This document shows positions 18,845 to 27,694 of a stretch of 64,000 nucleotides of DNA, piece after piece (positions within the stretch are counted from its first letter, which is position 1; every line of letters begins with the position of its first letter). Source of the stretch: Leptospiraceae bacterium (GTDB lineage: Bacteria; Spirochaetota; Leptospiria; Leptospirales; Leptospiraceae). The stretch covers positions 1,488,001-1,552,000 of the forward strand of contig JACKPC010000001.1 in assembly GCA_024233835.1 (NCBI GenBank). The letters are read 5' to 3'. The notes beneath the pieces are model-generated. The model ran no database searches. It worked only from the letters and a program-made list of their open reading frames with translations, and was not told the DNA's origin. A program made the translations under genes and the position numbers.

Positions 18845-19772
18845 GAAAAAAGAGCAAGAAATATTAGGAATTTCAAATTCTATCAGGCATCTGAAAGAGA
18901 GAATTATTAAACATCCCTCTCCGAACCTGCATACTTTAATTAACGGAGAGGAAGGTACGGGTAGAGACTATGTGGCTGAAATTCTATACCGAAGGTTTGA
19001 ACACAGCCATCCGATATTTTATAAGATTGATACTTACTCTCTGGAAGATGAATTAAACCTCCTCATTCTGAAATTAGATAAAGAAAAAAAGATCCAAAAG
19101 AAACGGGGGGAAAACCCGACTATAGATTCGCTTTGCTTGTATTTGGATAGTATTGAAAACATGTCCGAAAAAGAGCAGAATGTTTTGTATCGTCTTTTAG
19201 ATAGGGGGCTTTTTCTCTCAGATAAAAAGAAAGAGTATAGCTTTAAAAATATATTCTATTTATTTTCTTCTAAACCGGTAATTGCGAACAAACTCAAAGA
19301 TAATTCGTTTCGACCGGAACTGTTCCGTATCTTAGCTTTATATAAATTAGAAATTGTACCACTTCGGGAAAGGAGAGAGGACATTCCGATTCTTGTAAAT
19401 TTTTTCTTAACTGAATTTACAAAAAAATATAATAAAAGCCTGGGAAAACTGGCTGACGATCTGGCCCAGTTTTTACGAACCTATCATTGGCCTGCCAATG
19501 TGGCCCAACTAAAAAATCTTTTAGAAGGAATGGTTGCCATTGCTTCCAAAAGAACTCTCAGTTTAAAAGAGCTTCCTCCCGGTTTTCTTTCGGATGCACC
19601 TCTGCCGGGTGGAAAACTTCAAATTGTTCCGGGTATAAGTCTTTTCGAATATGAAAAAAATATTATAGAGATCAATCTACAATTTGTAGACGGAAACAGA
19701 GAAAAGGCAGCCAAACTTCTGGGAATCTCCGAAAGAACCCTGTATAGGAAAATTAAAGACTTGGGATTGTAG
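18825..19772 (+). CDS. Degenerate sigma-54-activator-like AAA protein with Fis-type DNA-binding domain
   Basis: The 315-residue protein aligns by eye with the AAA and Fis-HTH parts of sigma-54-dependent activators. The nucleotide site is altered: the Walker A equivalent reads GEEGTGRD with arginine instead of lysine (about residue 41), and the Walker B equivalent reads LYLDSIENMSEKEQ, with serine in place of the catalytic glutamate. The GAFTGA loop that contacts sigma-54 is absent. Later blocks remain: FRPELFRILALYKLEIVPLR near 165, REDIPILVNFFL, WPANVAQLKNLLEG near 225, and the C-terminal helix-turn-helix NREKAAKLLGISERTLYRKI. It probably binds DNA without ATPase-driven activation. The start overlaps the end of the glycosylase gene. 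Confidence 0.8.
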   Translation: MKNPGNKKKEQEILGISNSIRHLKERIIKHPSPNLHTLINGEEGTGRDYVAEILYRRFEHSHPIFYKIDTYSLEDELNLLILKLDKEKKIQKKRGENPTIDSLCLYLDSIENMSEKEQNVLYRLLDRGLFLSDKKKEYSFKNIFYLFSSKPVIANKLKDNSFRPELFRILALYKLEIVPLRERREDIPILVNFFLTEFTKKYNKSLGKLADDLAQFLRTYHWPANVAQLKNLLEGMVAIASKRTLSLKELPPGFLSDAPLPGGKLQIVPGISLFEYEKNIIEINLQFVDGNREKAAKLLGISERTLYRKIKDLGL

Positions 19773-19825
19773 GAATTTTGTTATTGTAGTTCTATAAAAA
19801 GGAATAAGGAAGTAAGGAGGAGCTT

Positions 19826-20113
19826 ATGAGTCCTGATTTTTTAAGATGTACGGGGGACTTTTGTCCAATAAAAGAACATTGTCTGCGTTATACAATGCTT
19901 GTGGCCGGGAGGCAGGATTTTTTCGGAAAGCCCCCTTTTCACTCTGAAACGGGTACCTGTGATTATTATAGAGAGGATAGACCGGATGCACAGAGGATAC
20001 AGGAAGTTGCCTATTTCTTCTGGCAAAAGGAAGGCTGTCCACAAAACAAGGATTTGGAATTCTGGCTGAAAGCTGAACACTGGCTTCTCGCTTTAAACCG
20101 GGGAGAAATTTAG
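19826..20113 (+). CDS. Small cysteine-rich protein with DUF2934-like C-terminus
   Basis: A 95-residue protein preceded by a strong AAGGAGGAG site. The N-terminal half has closely spaced cysteines (CTGDFCPIKEHC near 8-19 and a further one in GTCDYYRED near 44), which could bind a metal. The C-terminal half, RIQEVAYFFWQKEGCPQNKD followed by EFWLKAEHWLL, matches the pattern of the small DUF2934 domain, whose function is unknown. It follows the degenerate activator gene by 53 bases and may share its transcript. Confidence 0.75.
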   Translation: MSPDFLRCTGDFCPIKEHCLRYTMLVAGRQDFFGKPPFHSETGTCDYYREDRPDAQRIQEVAYFFWQKEGCPQNKDLEFWLKAEHWLLALNRGEI

Positions 20114-20125
20114 AATATTTATATA

Positions 20126-20150
20126 TTCTAACTTTTCTAACTTTTCTAAC
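20126..20150. repeat. Short tandem repeat of TTTTCTAAC units
   Basis: Two full units and one slightly shortened unit of a 9-bp repeat lie in the convergent gap between the DUF2934 gene and the vault-like gene. Probably replication slippage; no function is evident. Confidence 0.6.
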
Positions 20151-20160
20151 TTTTAAAATC

Positions 20161-20197
20161 TGTAGTGTCATGGCAGATGACTCTCCATGACGCTACA
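20161..20197 (-). terminator. Hairpin downstream of the vault-like gene
   Basis: TGTAGTGTCATGG and CCATGACGCTACA form a 13-bp stem with one G-T pair and an 11-base loop. Read on the minus strand the hairpin is followed by GATTTTAAAA, a short T-run, so it can end the vault-like transcript. Read on the plus strand no T-run follows. Confidence 0.55.
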
Positions 20198-20210
20198 AAC
20201 TATTAGTTGA

Positions 20211-22673
20211 TTATTCTGATTTTTTCTGAATAATTTTTCCTATCCCTTCCGAACCGATATTTAAGAACACGCTTTCCAGCTTCGTTCCCTGTAAAAGTCT
20301 TGCAAAAACATCAGATACAGACTCTCCACCCAGTATGGCCAGAGGAGACATAGACTCTGCCACTTTTTGTAAGAGTTCTTTGTCGGAAAAGGATTGCAAA
20401 GCTGCAATTAAATCCGGAGAAATCGCTTTTGCTTTTTCTGCAACAGCACGAATCTGGGCAGCCAGTTCTTTTTCGTTCAGTTCCTGTTGTTTGGTTCTAA
20501 AATACAGATCCTGCTCGTTACTCACTTTCTCTCTTTCTAATTGCAGAGTTTTTACTTTGCCATAGATTTCTTCTTCCTGATACTCATTATTCAACTTTAA
20601 TTTGGCTGCTTCTGTTTCGGAAAGAATCTTAGATACTTCTAATTCTTTCTTCTTTTCCACTTCCTCTTTATCATAATCATACAGAAGTTTACGCGTGCCG
20701 TACTGGGCTTTTGCTGTTTGCTGCTTGATATTTTCCAAAAATTTGGTAATTTCTAAACGTGATTTCTCACGGGTAAGAGTTGCAGATTCCTGTATCAAAG
20801 TTTGTTGGGCTTCCATCAGTAACTTGGCAATATTTGTATCTAATATCTTAATATTCAAAACTTCTGTATCATAGACATGCAGGTTATTTTCCTGGAAAAG
20901 ATAACCCTTATATTCACTTCCTAATATTGTAGAGCGAATGATTTCAAAAGCATTGGTATAGAAATCATTTATGGTGTAAGACTTTACCTTGCTTCTGAGA
21001 ATGGAACGGAAACGGTCTGTTAAAAACTTTACGTAGTTCTCAACATTAAACCATTTGGCCGGCTCTTCTACAAAATTCATCCTGTAAGAAAGGGCAATAG
21101 ATACCCGGACAAAATCCTTTGTTTCCACCTCAAGAGTGTCAGAGATTTTATTATTTAGAACCCTGAGATACACATCCTGCAATAGATTTTCGTCCGACTT
21201 GGGGTTTCCGGTAGAAAGAGAAAAGACCTGAACTTCTTCATCATATTCTAATAGATAAGTTTTGGGCCCGACCACAACTTTTCTTTCTCCCGTTTTTCCA
21301 ACCACCATAATGGCATAACCCGTCCAAATACTTAAGGAAACTGCCCCATCATACTTGGTTTCGAGAGTAATCGTTCTCGGAGGAGTATAGGCCCTATTTC
21401 TCTGGAAGGTATCTCCTGAGAATTTTTCCATAGTGCCCATGCCTTCATCATCGGCAGCCAGGATTTCTTCCATTTCCTGCATAGGCGAATCTTTCTTCTT
21501 AGCTTTACCCTTGGCTTGCTGAATCTGCAATTGCTTTCTTAGTTCTTCGTTAACTTCTTTGGCTCGAATATTACCGGGAAATAATAAACTTACTTGCTTA
21601 TCACTGAGGATTCGGCGAATAATGACTTCCTTTCTCGGATCCGGCAAGAGCATATCCGGGCCTCTATGGAGACTCACTTCCCCGGTTAAACGATTCATCA
21701 CGTACCTGGCTTCTCCGGCAGGAATGGCGACCGCGTAATGGATTTCATTGGTTCCGTATTTGATGATAGCATGTTCCTTACGCGGAAAATAGATCATCAT
21801 ATCATTACCGGTAATAAAGAGTTCATCTCCTTCTTTATACTCCTTTCCGCCTTCGGAGTAGGGAGCTATCACTTTTATATAAAGCCCTTTGATTTCACTC
21901 AGCTCGATGGCTCGAAATTTACGGATTCCATCGGTTTCAATAAAAGACTCGGTAGGTTCCGGAAAAACGACCTCCGGTCCGCGAACATAACGCTTGTTTC
22001 CGTTCTCATCTAAAAGAATACAGTATTCCAGACGTTCGAGGGTTACAGCTTTACGAATATATTCCCCTTTTTCGCCTTTCACTACTTCAATACCGGTTGG
22101 AGGAATATAAAAAGAAATATCGGTTCCCTTTATAATGATTTGCTTTCCGAGAGTCAGTTTACTAACATCGAACTGACTACTTCCACTCTCATCTTCGGAT
22201 TGACTTTTTATAACGGCTTTATTCCAGTTTTCTCTTGCTGCTTTTTCATCATATACCCGAACCAGAAGGTATTGGTTGGAGCGTAAATGATGCCCTTTTA
22301 CAACAGCCACCATTTGCCCCGGCCAGAGAGCAAATGAAACCGGACCCGGTATATTAATCTTATGACCGACATTGAGTTCCAGCATACTATTGACAGTACC
22401 GGTTTTTGGATGAGAATCATCTTTGGATGGGTTTTTTAGGGTCAAATACCAGCCTTCCGGTGCAATAGCAAAAGGAAGAATGGATGTTTCCAGGATACAC
22501 TTTTCAAAGCGCTTGGATTTCATATCAAAGGTAATGGGTTGGTCGGTAGTAGATAAGCTCGCTTTATAGGGTCCTACGTAAACATTGATATTACCCTTGG
22601 TCTGGTCAGAAATAAAGGCATATTCATTGGGTGATAAAATAAGGTCACGTTCTCTTTGTCTTTCTTCAGGCAT
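20211..22673 (-). CDS. Major vault protein (MVP) homologue, bacterial
   Basis: 820 residues with the full architecture of the eukaryotic major vault protein, the subunit of the 13-MDa vault particle. Residues 8-350 hold MVP-type beta repeats: LILSPNEYAFISDQ...VYVGP at 11-35, APEGWYLTLKNPSKD at 71-85, GPVSFALWPGQMV at 110-122, and later repeats with RGPEVVFPEP (231) and RGPDMLLPDP (337). A low-complexity linker covers about 380-425. The shoulder (SPFH-like) domain at 430-620 has GERKVVVGPKTYLLEYDEEV, FSLSTGNPK, LEVETKDFVRVSIALSY, EPAKWFNVENYVKF and IIRSTILG, each matching MVP blocks as I remember them. A long coiled cap helix (about 620-745) and a cap-ring-like end follow. No signal peptide, so cytoplasmic. 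It is a single gene. Database annotation might call it only an SPFH protein. Confidence 0.85.
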   Translation of the reverse strand: MPEERQRERDLILSPNEYAFISDQTKGNINVYVGPYKASLSTTDQPITFDMKSKRFEKCILETSILPFAIAPEGWYLTLKNPSKDDSHPKTGTVNSMLELNVGHKINIPGPVSFALWPGQMVAVVKGHHLRSNQYLLVRVYDEKAARENWNKAVIKSQSEDESGSSQFDVSKLTLGKQIIIKGTDISFYIPPTGIEVVKGEKGEYIRKAVTLERLEYCILLDENGNKRYVRGPEVVFPEPTESFIETDGIRKFRAIELSEIKGLYIKVIAPYSEGGKEYKEGDELFITGNDMMIYFPRKEHAIIKYGTNEIHYAVAIPAGEARYVMNRLTGEVSLHRGPDMLLPDPRKEVIIRRILSDKQVSLLFPGNIRAKEVNEELRKQLQIQQAKGKAKKKDSPMQEMEEILAADDEGMGTMEKFSGDTFQRNRAYTPPRTITLETKYDGAVSLSIWTGYAIMVVGKTGERKVVVGPKTYLLEYDEEVQVFSLSTGNPKSDENLLQDVYLRVLNNKISDTLEVETKDFVRVSIALSYRMNFVEEPAKWFNVENYVKFLTDRFRSILRSKVKSYTINDFYTNAFEIIRSTILGSEYKGYLFQENNLHVYDTEVLNIKILDTNIAKLLMEAQQTLIQESATLTREKSRLEITKFLENIKQQTAKAQYGTRKLLYDYDKEEVEKKKELEVSKILSETEAAKLKLNNEYQEEEIYGKVKTLQLEREKVSNEQDLYFRTKQQELNEKELAAQIRAVAEKAKAISPDLIAALQSFSDKELLQKVAESMSPLAILGGESVSDVFARLLQGTKLESVFLNIGSEGIGKIIQKKSE

Positions 22674-22928
22674 AAGTTTCTCCGGGCTGATTGATAAAAT
22701 AAGCCTATAATAGGGATAAAAGCTTTACAATAATTTTTTGGTTTTTTTAAAATTTTCCAGGCCTAATTTTTTAGGAGAACAGGTAAAGCATCGAAAAATT
22801 CCTGATTAAATATTGTATCTATTTCTTCTTGAAACTGATCTGCTTTTGTCGGAAAAATTGAGAGCTGACTCTCTTAATTCAGGAAGAAAAAGGCTTTTCA
22901 GTTCTTCTATTTGCAAGATAAAGGTACC
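22674..22928. promoter_or_regulatory. Divergent intergenic region between vault-like and dienoyl-CoA isomerase-like genes
   Basis: About 255 AT-rich bases between two divergent gene starts. Promoters for both must lie here; I see no unambiguous -35/-10 pair or operator. On the minus strand the vault-like ATG is preceded by GGAGAAACTT. A minus-strand frame overlapping the isomerase start is a shadow. Confidence 0.35.
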
Positions 22929-23750
22929 ATGAAAACAAAGTTCAATTTCTTCGAAATCGTGCAGGAAGGAAATATTGCTATCCTTTATCTTAATAAACCT
23001 GAAAAACGTAACGCCATGGACTGGGATTTTTGGTCGGAACTCCCGGATGCTGTAGCAGAAATCAATGGAGAGCCTTCTATCCGGGCCTTTATTATCGCTG
23101 CCAGGGGAAAATCCTTCTCTACCGGTCTGGACATAGCCAGTTTTACCGCTCAATTCAAAGATATTCTCCACAGTAAAACTGCCGATTCCAGGGCCAGGCT
23201 TATGCAGCTTATACTTGATATGCAAAAAGGAATCAATGCTGTTTATGATTCCAATAAGTCTTCGATTGCGGTCGTACATAAACATTGTATTGGTGGGGCG
23301 CTTGATCTGATATCCGCCTGCGATATGCGCTACTGCACGTCCGATGCCAGCTTTTCTTTGAGAGAAATTAAAGTGGCTATTGTAGCTGACATGGGAAGCT
23401 TGAATCGCCTTCCGGCAATTATAGGACAGGGAAATACGAGGGAATTAGCTTTGACCGGAAAAGACATTTCCTCAGCAGAAGCTTTACGTATGGGTCTTGT
23501 TTCTAATATACTTCCGAGCTTTGATGAAGCAATGGATTATGCAAGAAAAGTAGCCAATGAAATTGCTGAAAACCCAATGTTTGTTCAGGTGGGTGTAAAA
23601 GAAGTTATGAGAGAACTAACAACAAAAACTTTGGAAGAAGGCCTTCGTTATGTAGCTCTCTGGAATTCGAGTTATTTGTATTCCCACGAGTTTGATGTGG
23701 CTATGGAATCATTCCATAAACGGAAAAAACCCGAATACAATAAGTCCTGA
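22929..23750 (+). CDS. Enoyl-CoA hydratase/isomerase family, dienoyl-CoA isomerase (ECH1)-like
   Basis: A crotonase-fold protein of 273 residues, probably isomerising 3,5-dienoyl-CoA to 2,4-dienoyl-CoA in unsaturated fatty acid degradation. ARGKSFSTGLDIAS near 58 and HKHCIGGALDLISACDMRYC near 115 form the oxyanion hole. REIKVAIVADMGSLNRLP near 150 keeps the Glu and Asp pair typical of dienoyl-CoA isomerase rather than the two glutamates of ordinary hydratase. I chose the ATG at 22929, just after AAGG, over a TTG at 22911. It stands alone and ends at a bidirectional terminator. Confidence 0.88.
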   Translation: MKTKFNFFEIVQEGNIAILYLNKPEKRNAMDWDFWSELPDAVAEINGEPSIRAFIIAARGKSFSTGLDIASFTAQFKDILHSKTADSRARLMQLILDMQKGINAVYDSNKSSIAVVHKHCIGGALDLISACDMRYCTSDASFSLREIKVAIVADMGSLNRLPAIIGQGNTRELALTGKDISSAEALRMGLVSNILPSFDEAMDYARKVANEIAENPMFVQVGVKEVMRELTTKTLEEGLRYVALWNSSYLYSHEFDVAMESFHKRKKPEYNKS

Positions 23751-23759
23751 GACAATAAT

Positions 23760-23785
23760 AACCGGGCTAATGCCCGGTTTATCTT
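23760..23785. terminator. Bidirectional intrinsic terminator between isomerase-like gene and nadE
   Basis: AACCGGGC-TAAT-GCCCGGTT is a perfect 8-bp stem with a 4-base loop, followed by TTATCTT on the plus strand and by ATTATTG on the minus strand. It lies between two convergent genes. Confidence 0.8.
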
Positions 23786-23793
23786 CACCAAAC

Positions 23794-25683
23794 TTATACC
23801 GATAAAATTGGAAAACGATAACTGTACCTCGGATCCAGACCGTAAGAATCGAGGTGGAAAGAAGGCGGAACTCTCTCTCTTTTCCACTGGGAACGTTTAA
23901 AAAGAGAAATGAAGCGGTCAATATGCTTCATGAGTTCTAACTCACTCATATTCTTAATTTCAGGATGCAGGGCTTCAAAGATCTCTCTGTTATTCCTTCC
24001 GTTCACTACAAATTCATATTCGATTTTTTGCAATAACCAGTAGGGCATCAAATCTTTCTCGTCTTCCTGGGCTTCCGATAAAGGTTTTAATTCTGCACTG
24101 GGTTTCAGATTTATAATGGAACCGAGAGCCTCTATTTTTCCAATTTTTTTATACTTTCCCTCATGCAGGTAGCGAAGCCAGGCCAGAACAAACTCTTTGC
24201 TAACGCCGGCCAGGGGAGCCACAGAACCCGAAGAGTCCCCATCCATAGTCATGTAACCGGTTGAGCCTTCACTTCTATTTCCTGTAGAAAAGAGTAAATG
24301 ATTGTGCACATTGGCTAAAAACCAGACATTCGGAGAGCGCACCCTTGCCTGCACATTTTGTAAGGGGATGTCATGGTCTTTCCAATTCAGTTCGTATCCG
24401 AGTAGGTTTTCCATCATCTTTACTATCAGTTCAACCTGTGCATCTACTTCTATATCGTGGTGAATAGCACCCAGTTCTTTAGCGAGTAGGGCCGCTGCAT
24501 TTTTTGTTGTATCCGAGTTATTTTTCGTTCCCTGGTAGATAGTACAGAGATATTTAGATAAATCTAATTTAAGTTTTTCTTTCTCACTTTCCATTAACTC
24601 GGTTTCGATTCGGTGTTTCATGATATAAGCCAGACAGGCACAGGCTGCACTGTCCGCACCACCGGAAAGAGAGAGGGTATAGCCTTTCGTCTTTGTTTTT
24701 CTCATGTAGTCGAAAAGACCGAGACTCACCACCTCGGAAAATGCTTCGAAGGGATCTTCATCCTGAACCGCAATCGGTCGATTTAAGTCTTCCTGTGTAT
24801 CCTCTAATTCATATTCCAGTTGTATAATCCGAATAGGTTTTGTCTTATCGTAATAGCTATCTCTAAAATATCTTGAACGGTTATGATGATTTAAATCAAT
24901 ATCCACTACCGTATTCAAGATTTCGTAATCGCTCATGTGATAGCGTTTTCCCTCGGATAACAATTCTCCATTTTGACAGACCATGCAACCTGCATCAAAA
25001 ACAACCTTTCCCGCTTCGTTTCCATTTAAATTAGAATAAACAAAGATATTGTTTTGATTACGGGAGCTTTCTAAGAAAATTTGTCTTCTTATTTCATGTT
25101 TACCCAGGGAAAAATGAGAAGCTCCGGAGGAAAGGATGATGTTCGCTCCATTCTGAGAATGGAGGTGGGAAGTTCGATTCATTACCCAGGAGTCTTCACA
25201 AATTTCTACTCCTATAATAACGTCTCCGAGTTCAAAGAGGTAATTTCCGAAAGGAATATGCATATCATAATAAGAAACAAGTTCATGTTCATTAAAACCT
25301 TCTTTGAACCAGCGTTTCTCGTAGTGTATCCCTGTATTGGCAAGATTTTGTTTGGGGATAAAACCGGCTATTTTTCCGTCACAAATGACAGCTGCACAGT
25401 TATACAGGTAAGGAGATAAAAATACGGGTAAGCCCACTACGACAAATTTACCCACAGTATGGGGAAGGATTTTGATAAGGGAAGTCATAGCGTCTTTCCA
25501 GAGATGACTATTATAGAAGGCGTCTTCACAACCATAGCCTGTGAGACAGAGCTCAGGGAAAAGAATAATCCCGGAGTTTTCCACCTGCTTATCCTGCAGG
25601 GCATTAATAATATTCCTGCGGTTTCCCTCTATATCCAGGGGAGTCGTTTTGAGACTGATGGTACTGATTTTTATCTTTTTCAT
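23794..25683 (-). CDS. nadE: Glutamine-dependent NAD+ synthetase
   Basis: Makes NAD+ from nicotinic acid adenine dinucleotide, ATP and glutamine. The 629 residues are a fusion of a nitrilase-type glutaminase and the synthetase. In the glutaminase part the catalytic Glu is in LFPELCLTGYGCEDAF (about 43), the Lys in FIPKQNLANTGIHYEKRWF (about 115) and the Cys in VGVEICEDSW (about 167). The synthetase part has the pyrophosphatase loop LSLSGGADSAACACLAY near 340 and STGNRSEGSTGYMTMDGDSS near 475. Length and order are those of the long eukaryote-like NadE. The gene stands alone on the minus strand. Confidence 0.95.
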   Translation of the reverse strand: MKKIKISTISLKTTPLDIEGNRRNIINALQDKQVENSGIILFPELCLTGYGCEDAFYNSHLWKDAMTSLIKILPHTVGKFVVVGLPVFLSPYLYNCAAVICDGKIAGFIPKQNLANTGIHYEKRWFKEGFNEHELVSYYDMHIPFGNYLFELGDVIIGVEICEDSWVMNRTSHLHSQNGANIILSSGASHFSLGKHEIRRQIFLESSRNQNNIFVYSNLNGNEAGKVVFDAGCMVCQNGELLSEGKRYHMSDYEILNTVVDIDLNHHNRSRYFRDSYYDKTKPIRIIQLEYELEDTQEDLNRPIAVQDEDPFEAFSEVVSLGLFDYMRKTKTKGYTLSLSGGADSAACACLAYIMKHRIETELMESEKEKLKLDLSKYLCTIYQGTKNNSDTTKNAAALLAKELGAIHHDIEVDAQVELIVKMMENLLGYELNWKDHDIPLQNVQARVRSPNVWFLANVHNHLLFSTGNRSEGSTGYMTMDGDSSGSVAPLAGVSKEFVLAWLRYLHEGKYKKIGKIEALGSIINLKPSAELKPLSEAQEDEKDLMPYWLLQKIEYEFVVNGRNNREIFEALHPEIKNMSELELMKHIDRFISLFKRSQWKRERVPPSFHLDSYGLDPRYSYRFPILSV

Positions 25684-25733
25684 AATAACTAAGATTATAA
25701 AAATATCACTCGAATAGACCGCAAGTGATATTC

Positions 25734-27419
25734 CTAAAATTCCTTTGCAAATTGCAGGTTTGCAAAGTAGGTATCTCCTTTTCCGTCTTTTTTTCTGCCG
25801 GTACTCAGATTGAGGCTGAACAAATCCGAAGAAAGGCGTATTGACAGAAAAACTGGTTTCTCTGTAAAACTTAAGCGATACGGACTCAAAGATTCTCCCC
25901 CAATAAATGGGGAAAGAAAGGCATTTCTTTCGCGAGCCAATAAAAAAGCAAAATGGAAAGAATACGTTCTTAAGAAATATAAGGAATAAGAGAAATAAAG
26001 CCTGGCCTCGGAGCTTATTGATTTTTCCAGTTTTAGAGAGGCTTTGTCTCGATAATCTCTGTACATCAGGGCAAGACTATAGCCTTCTGTGCTGAGATAC
26101 TGAGAAGAATAAACCGATTGCTTTCGTTGTTGAAAGGTTCCTATAACCAGTCCTGTATGTAAACTTAAGGAGAAAAGCAAGAAGTCTAAAGAAGCATAAG
26201 TTCTAAAAAAATCCATATTCCTCTGAAACAAATAGGATGTAGAAGTGAAATGGTTATAGGATATTTTTCCATATTGAACCTGCAAAAAATTGCTACCTGT
26301 ATTAAAATCAGGGTTGTTGGTTTCTAAGCTATCCTTCGATTTCTCTTCCCTGTGCAGGGAGTAAACTTCGAGCTTATAGGCTGGTAGTGGATAATAGAAA
26401 ATCGCATAACTTCGATAATGATCCCGATTCCCTTTTAGTTCAGCCTGTCCGTAAGCCTCTAAACCCTGTTTTTTTTCTCCCTTCAATTTTAAATTGAGAT
26501 AGTTCTGTTTTGTTTCAAAGGAATATGCAAAAGTCAGAATATTAGAGGGAAAAGAAAAGAATATACCGGGGGTTTTTTCTGCAAAATCGGAAGCGAGAAA
26601 AACGCCGGGTGATAATCGGGCCGGGAATAAAGAAAAAAAAGCGGAAGCTTTTTTGGGAGAAGGAATTTTGGCCTCTTTGAGATTGGAATAAAAGTCCGGA
26701 TCCGGAGCAAATAAAAAGTTCGAAAATGGACTATAGCGATGGCCTATAGAAAGATAATGATACCGGGAAGTATGATAAAAAGAAAATAAAGCTTTCTCTT
26801 TTCTTTTTTCGAGAAAGAGACCGTAGTCTTTTTTTTGAAAAGCTCCAAAAAAATTTTCCTTAGTATTTCTATCAAAACTGGTATATCGACTATCGTAGTA
26901 GCTGGTATTTAGACCTATAAGAAATTTTTTTTCTTCGCCTGGTTTTTGATTCTTTGTACCTGTTTTTTTGGGGATGTTTTGTCCGGGTCTAATAACTTTT
27001 TTTTCTTCTTTTTTTGGAAGGGCTTTATCTTTTTTTCGTTTTTCATACTGTAAAGCCTTCATAAGCTTTTGAAGTTTTAAGGGGAGGGTAGACATTAGCT
27101 TTTGGTAATTTTTCGAATCTCGACTGGCTTTTGCGATTCGAAGGGCAAAGCTCAGGGGAACTTTCTTTTGTAAAAGTTCTGAAACTGTAAAGGGATACAC
27201 TTTTTTTGAAAATTTTTTTTGGGGCTTCTTTTTACTAAAAGACTTTTTTACCTGTACATGTGCTTTCTTTTTCTCCTTCTTTTCTATAACAGAAGGTAAA
27301 TCAAAGAAAAAATAGATAGATTTTCCGGTCGATACAGGTTCTCTTTCTTCTTTTGCGTACAGGCAAAAAGCATATATAAAAATCAACAGGAACTGAATAA
27401 GCGAAATCAGTGCTTTCAT
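25734..27419 (-). CDS. Putative outer-membrane beta-barrel protein with basic N-terminal region
   Basis: I do not recognise the family. From the ATG at 27419 the protein has 561 residues and opens with a signal-like stretch (MKALISLIQFLLIFIYAFC). Residues 50-175 are extraordinarily lysine-rich (VQVKKSFSKKKPQKKFSKK and similar). After about 190 the sequence alternates aromatic and polar residues in short strands and ends in FAKEF, a terminal phenylalanine as in many outer-membrane barrels. An upstream TTG at 27509 is possible but would put 30 residues before the signal. Helix and barrel predictions would test this. Confidence 0.6.
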   Translation of the reverse strand: MKALISLIQFLLIFIYAFCLYAKEEREPVSTGKSIYFFFDLPSVIEKKEKKKAHVQVKKSFSKKKPQKKFSKKVYPFTVSELLQKKVPLSFALRIAKASRDSKNYQKLMSTLPLKLQKLMKALQYEKRKKDKALPKKEEKKVIRPGQNIPKKTGTKNQKPGEEKKFLIGLNTSYYDSRYTSFDRNTKENFFGAFQKKDYGLFLEKRKEKALFSFYHTSRYHYLSIGHRYSPFSNFLFAPDPDFYSNLKEAKIPSPKKASAFFSLFPARLSPGVFLASDFAEKTPGIFFSFPSNILTFAYSFETKQNYLNLKLKGEKKQGLEAYGQAELKGNRDHYRSYAIFYYPLPAYKLEVYSLHREEKSKDSLETNNPDFNTGSNFLQVQYGKISYNHFTSTSYLFQRNMDFFRTYASLDFLLFSLSLHTGLVIGTFQQRKQSVYSSQYLSTEGYSLALMYRDYRDKASLKLEKSISSEARLYFSYSLYFLRTYSFHFAFLLARERNAFLSPFIGGESLSPYRLSFTEKPVFLSIRLSSDLFSLNLSTGRKKDGKGDTYFANLQFAKEF

Positions 27420-27694
27420 ACCTGAATAGGTAAAAAAAGGAAGGTTCCAGATGGATTTTTTGGATAAAAAATAAAAAAAAATTAGCCCGCAGTTTCTATT
27501 TTGTCCCACACAAATGTTATAGTAATTTTTAGAAAGTAAGTAGAAAAATTAGGATAAATGCTTGACAGGAACTAAATATAAAGTTAGTGATAGTTATATG
27601 TTTAGTATTCTTTTAGGTAGTTTATTATTTTTCAAAAAGCTTACATTTACTTTGAAAGAATTATGTCTAATATAAAGAGGGATGGAGGACCAAG

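Noticed and set aside
22806..23285. Minus-strand open frame over the dienoyl-CoA isomerase-like gene start
   Set aside because: Antisense to a well-supported crotonase gene; composition is that of a shadow frame.
27561..27600. TTGACA at 27562 as the -35 of the radC operon promoter
   Set aside because: No acceptable -10 hexamer at 16-18 bases; not listed as a promoter.
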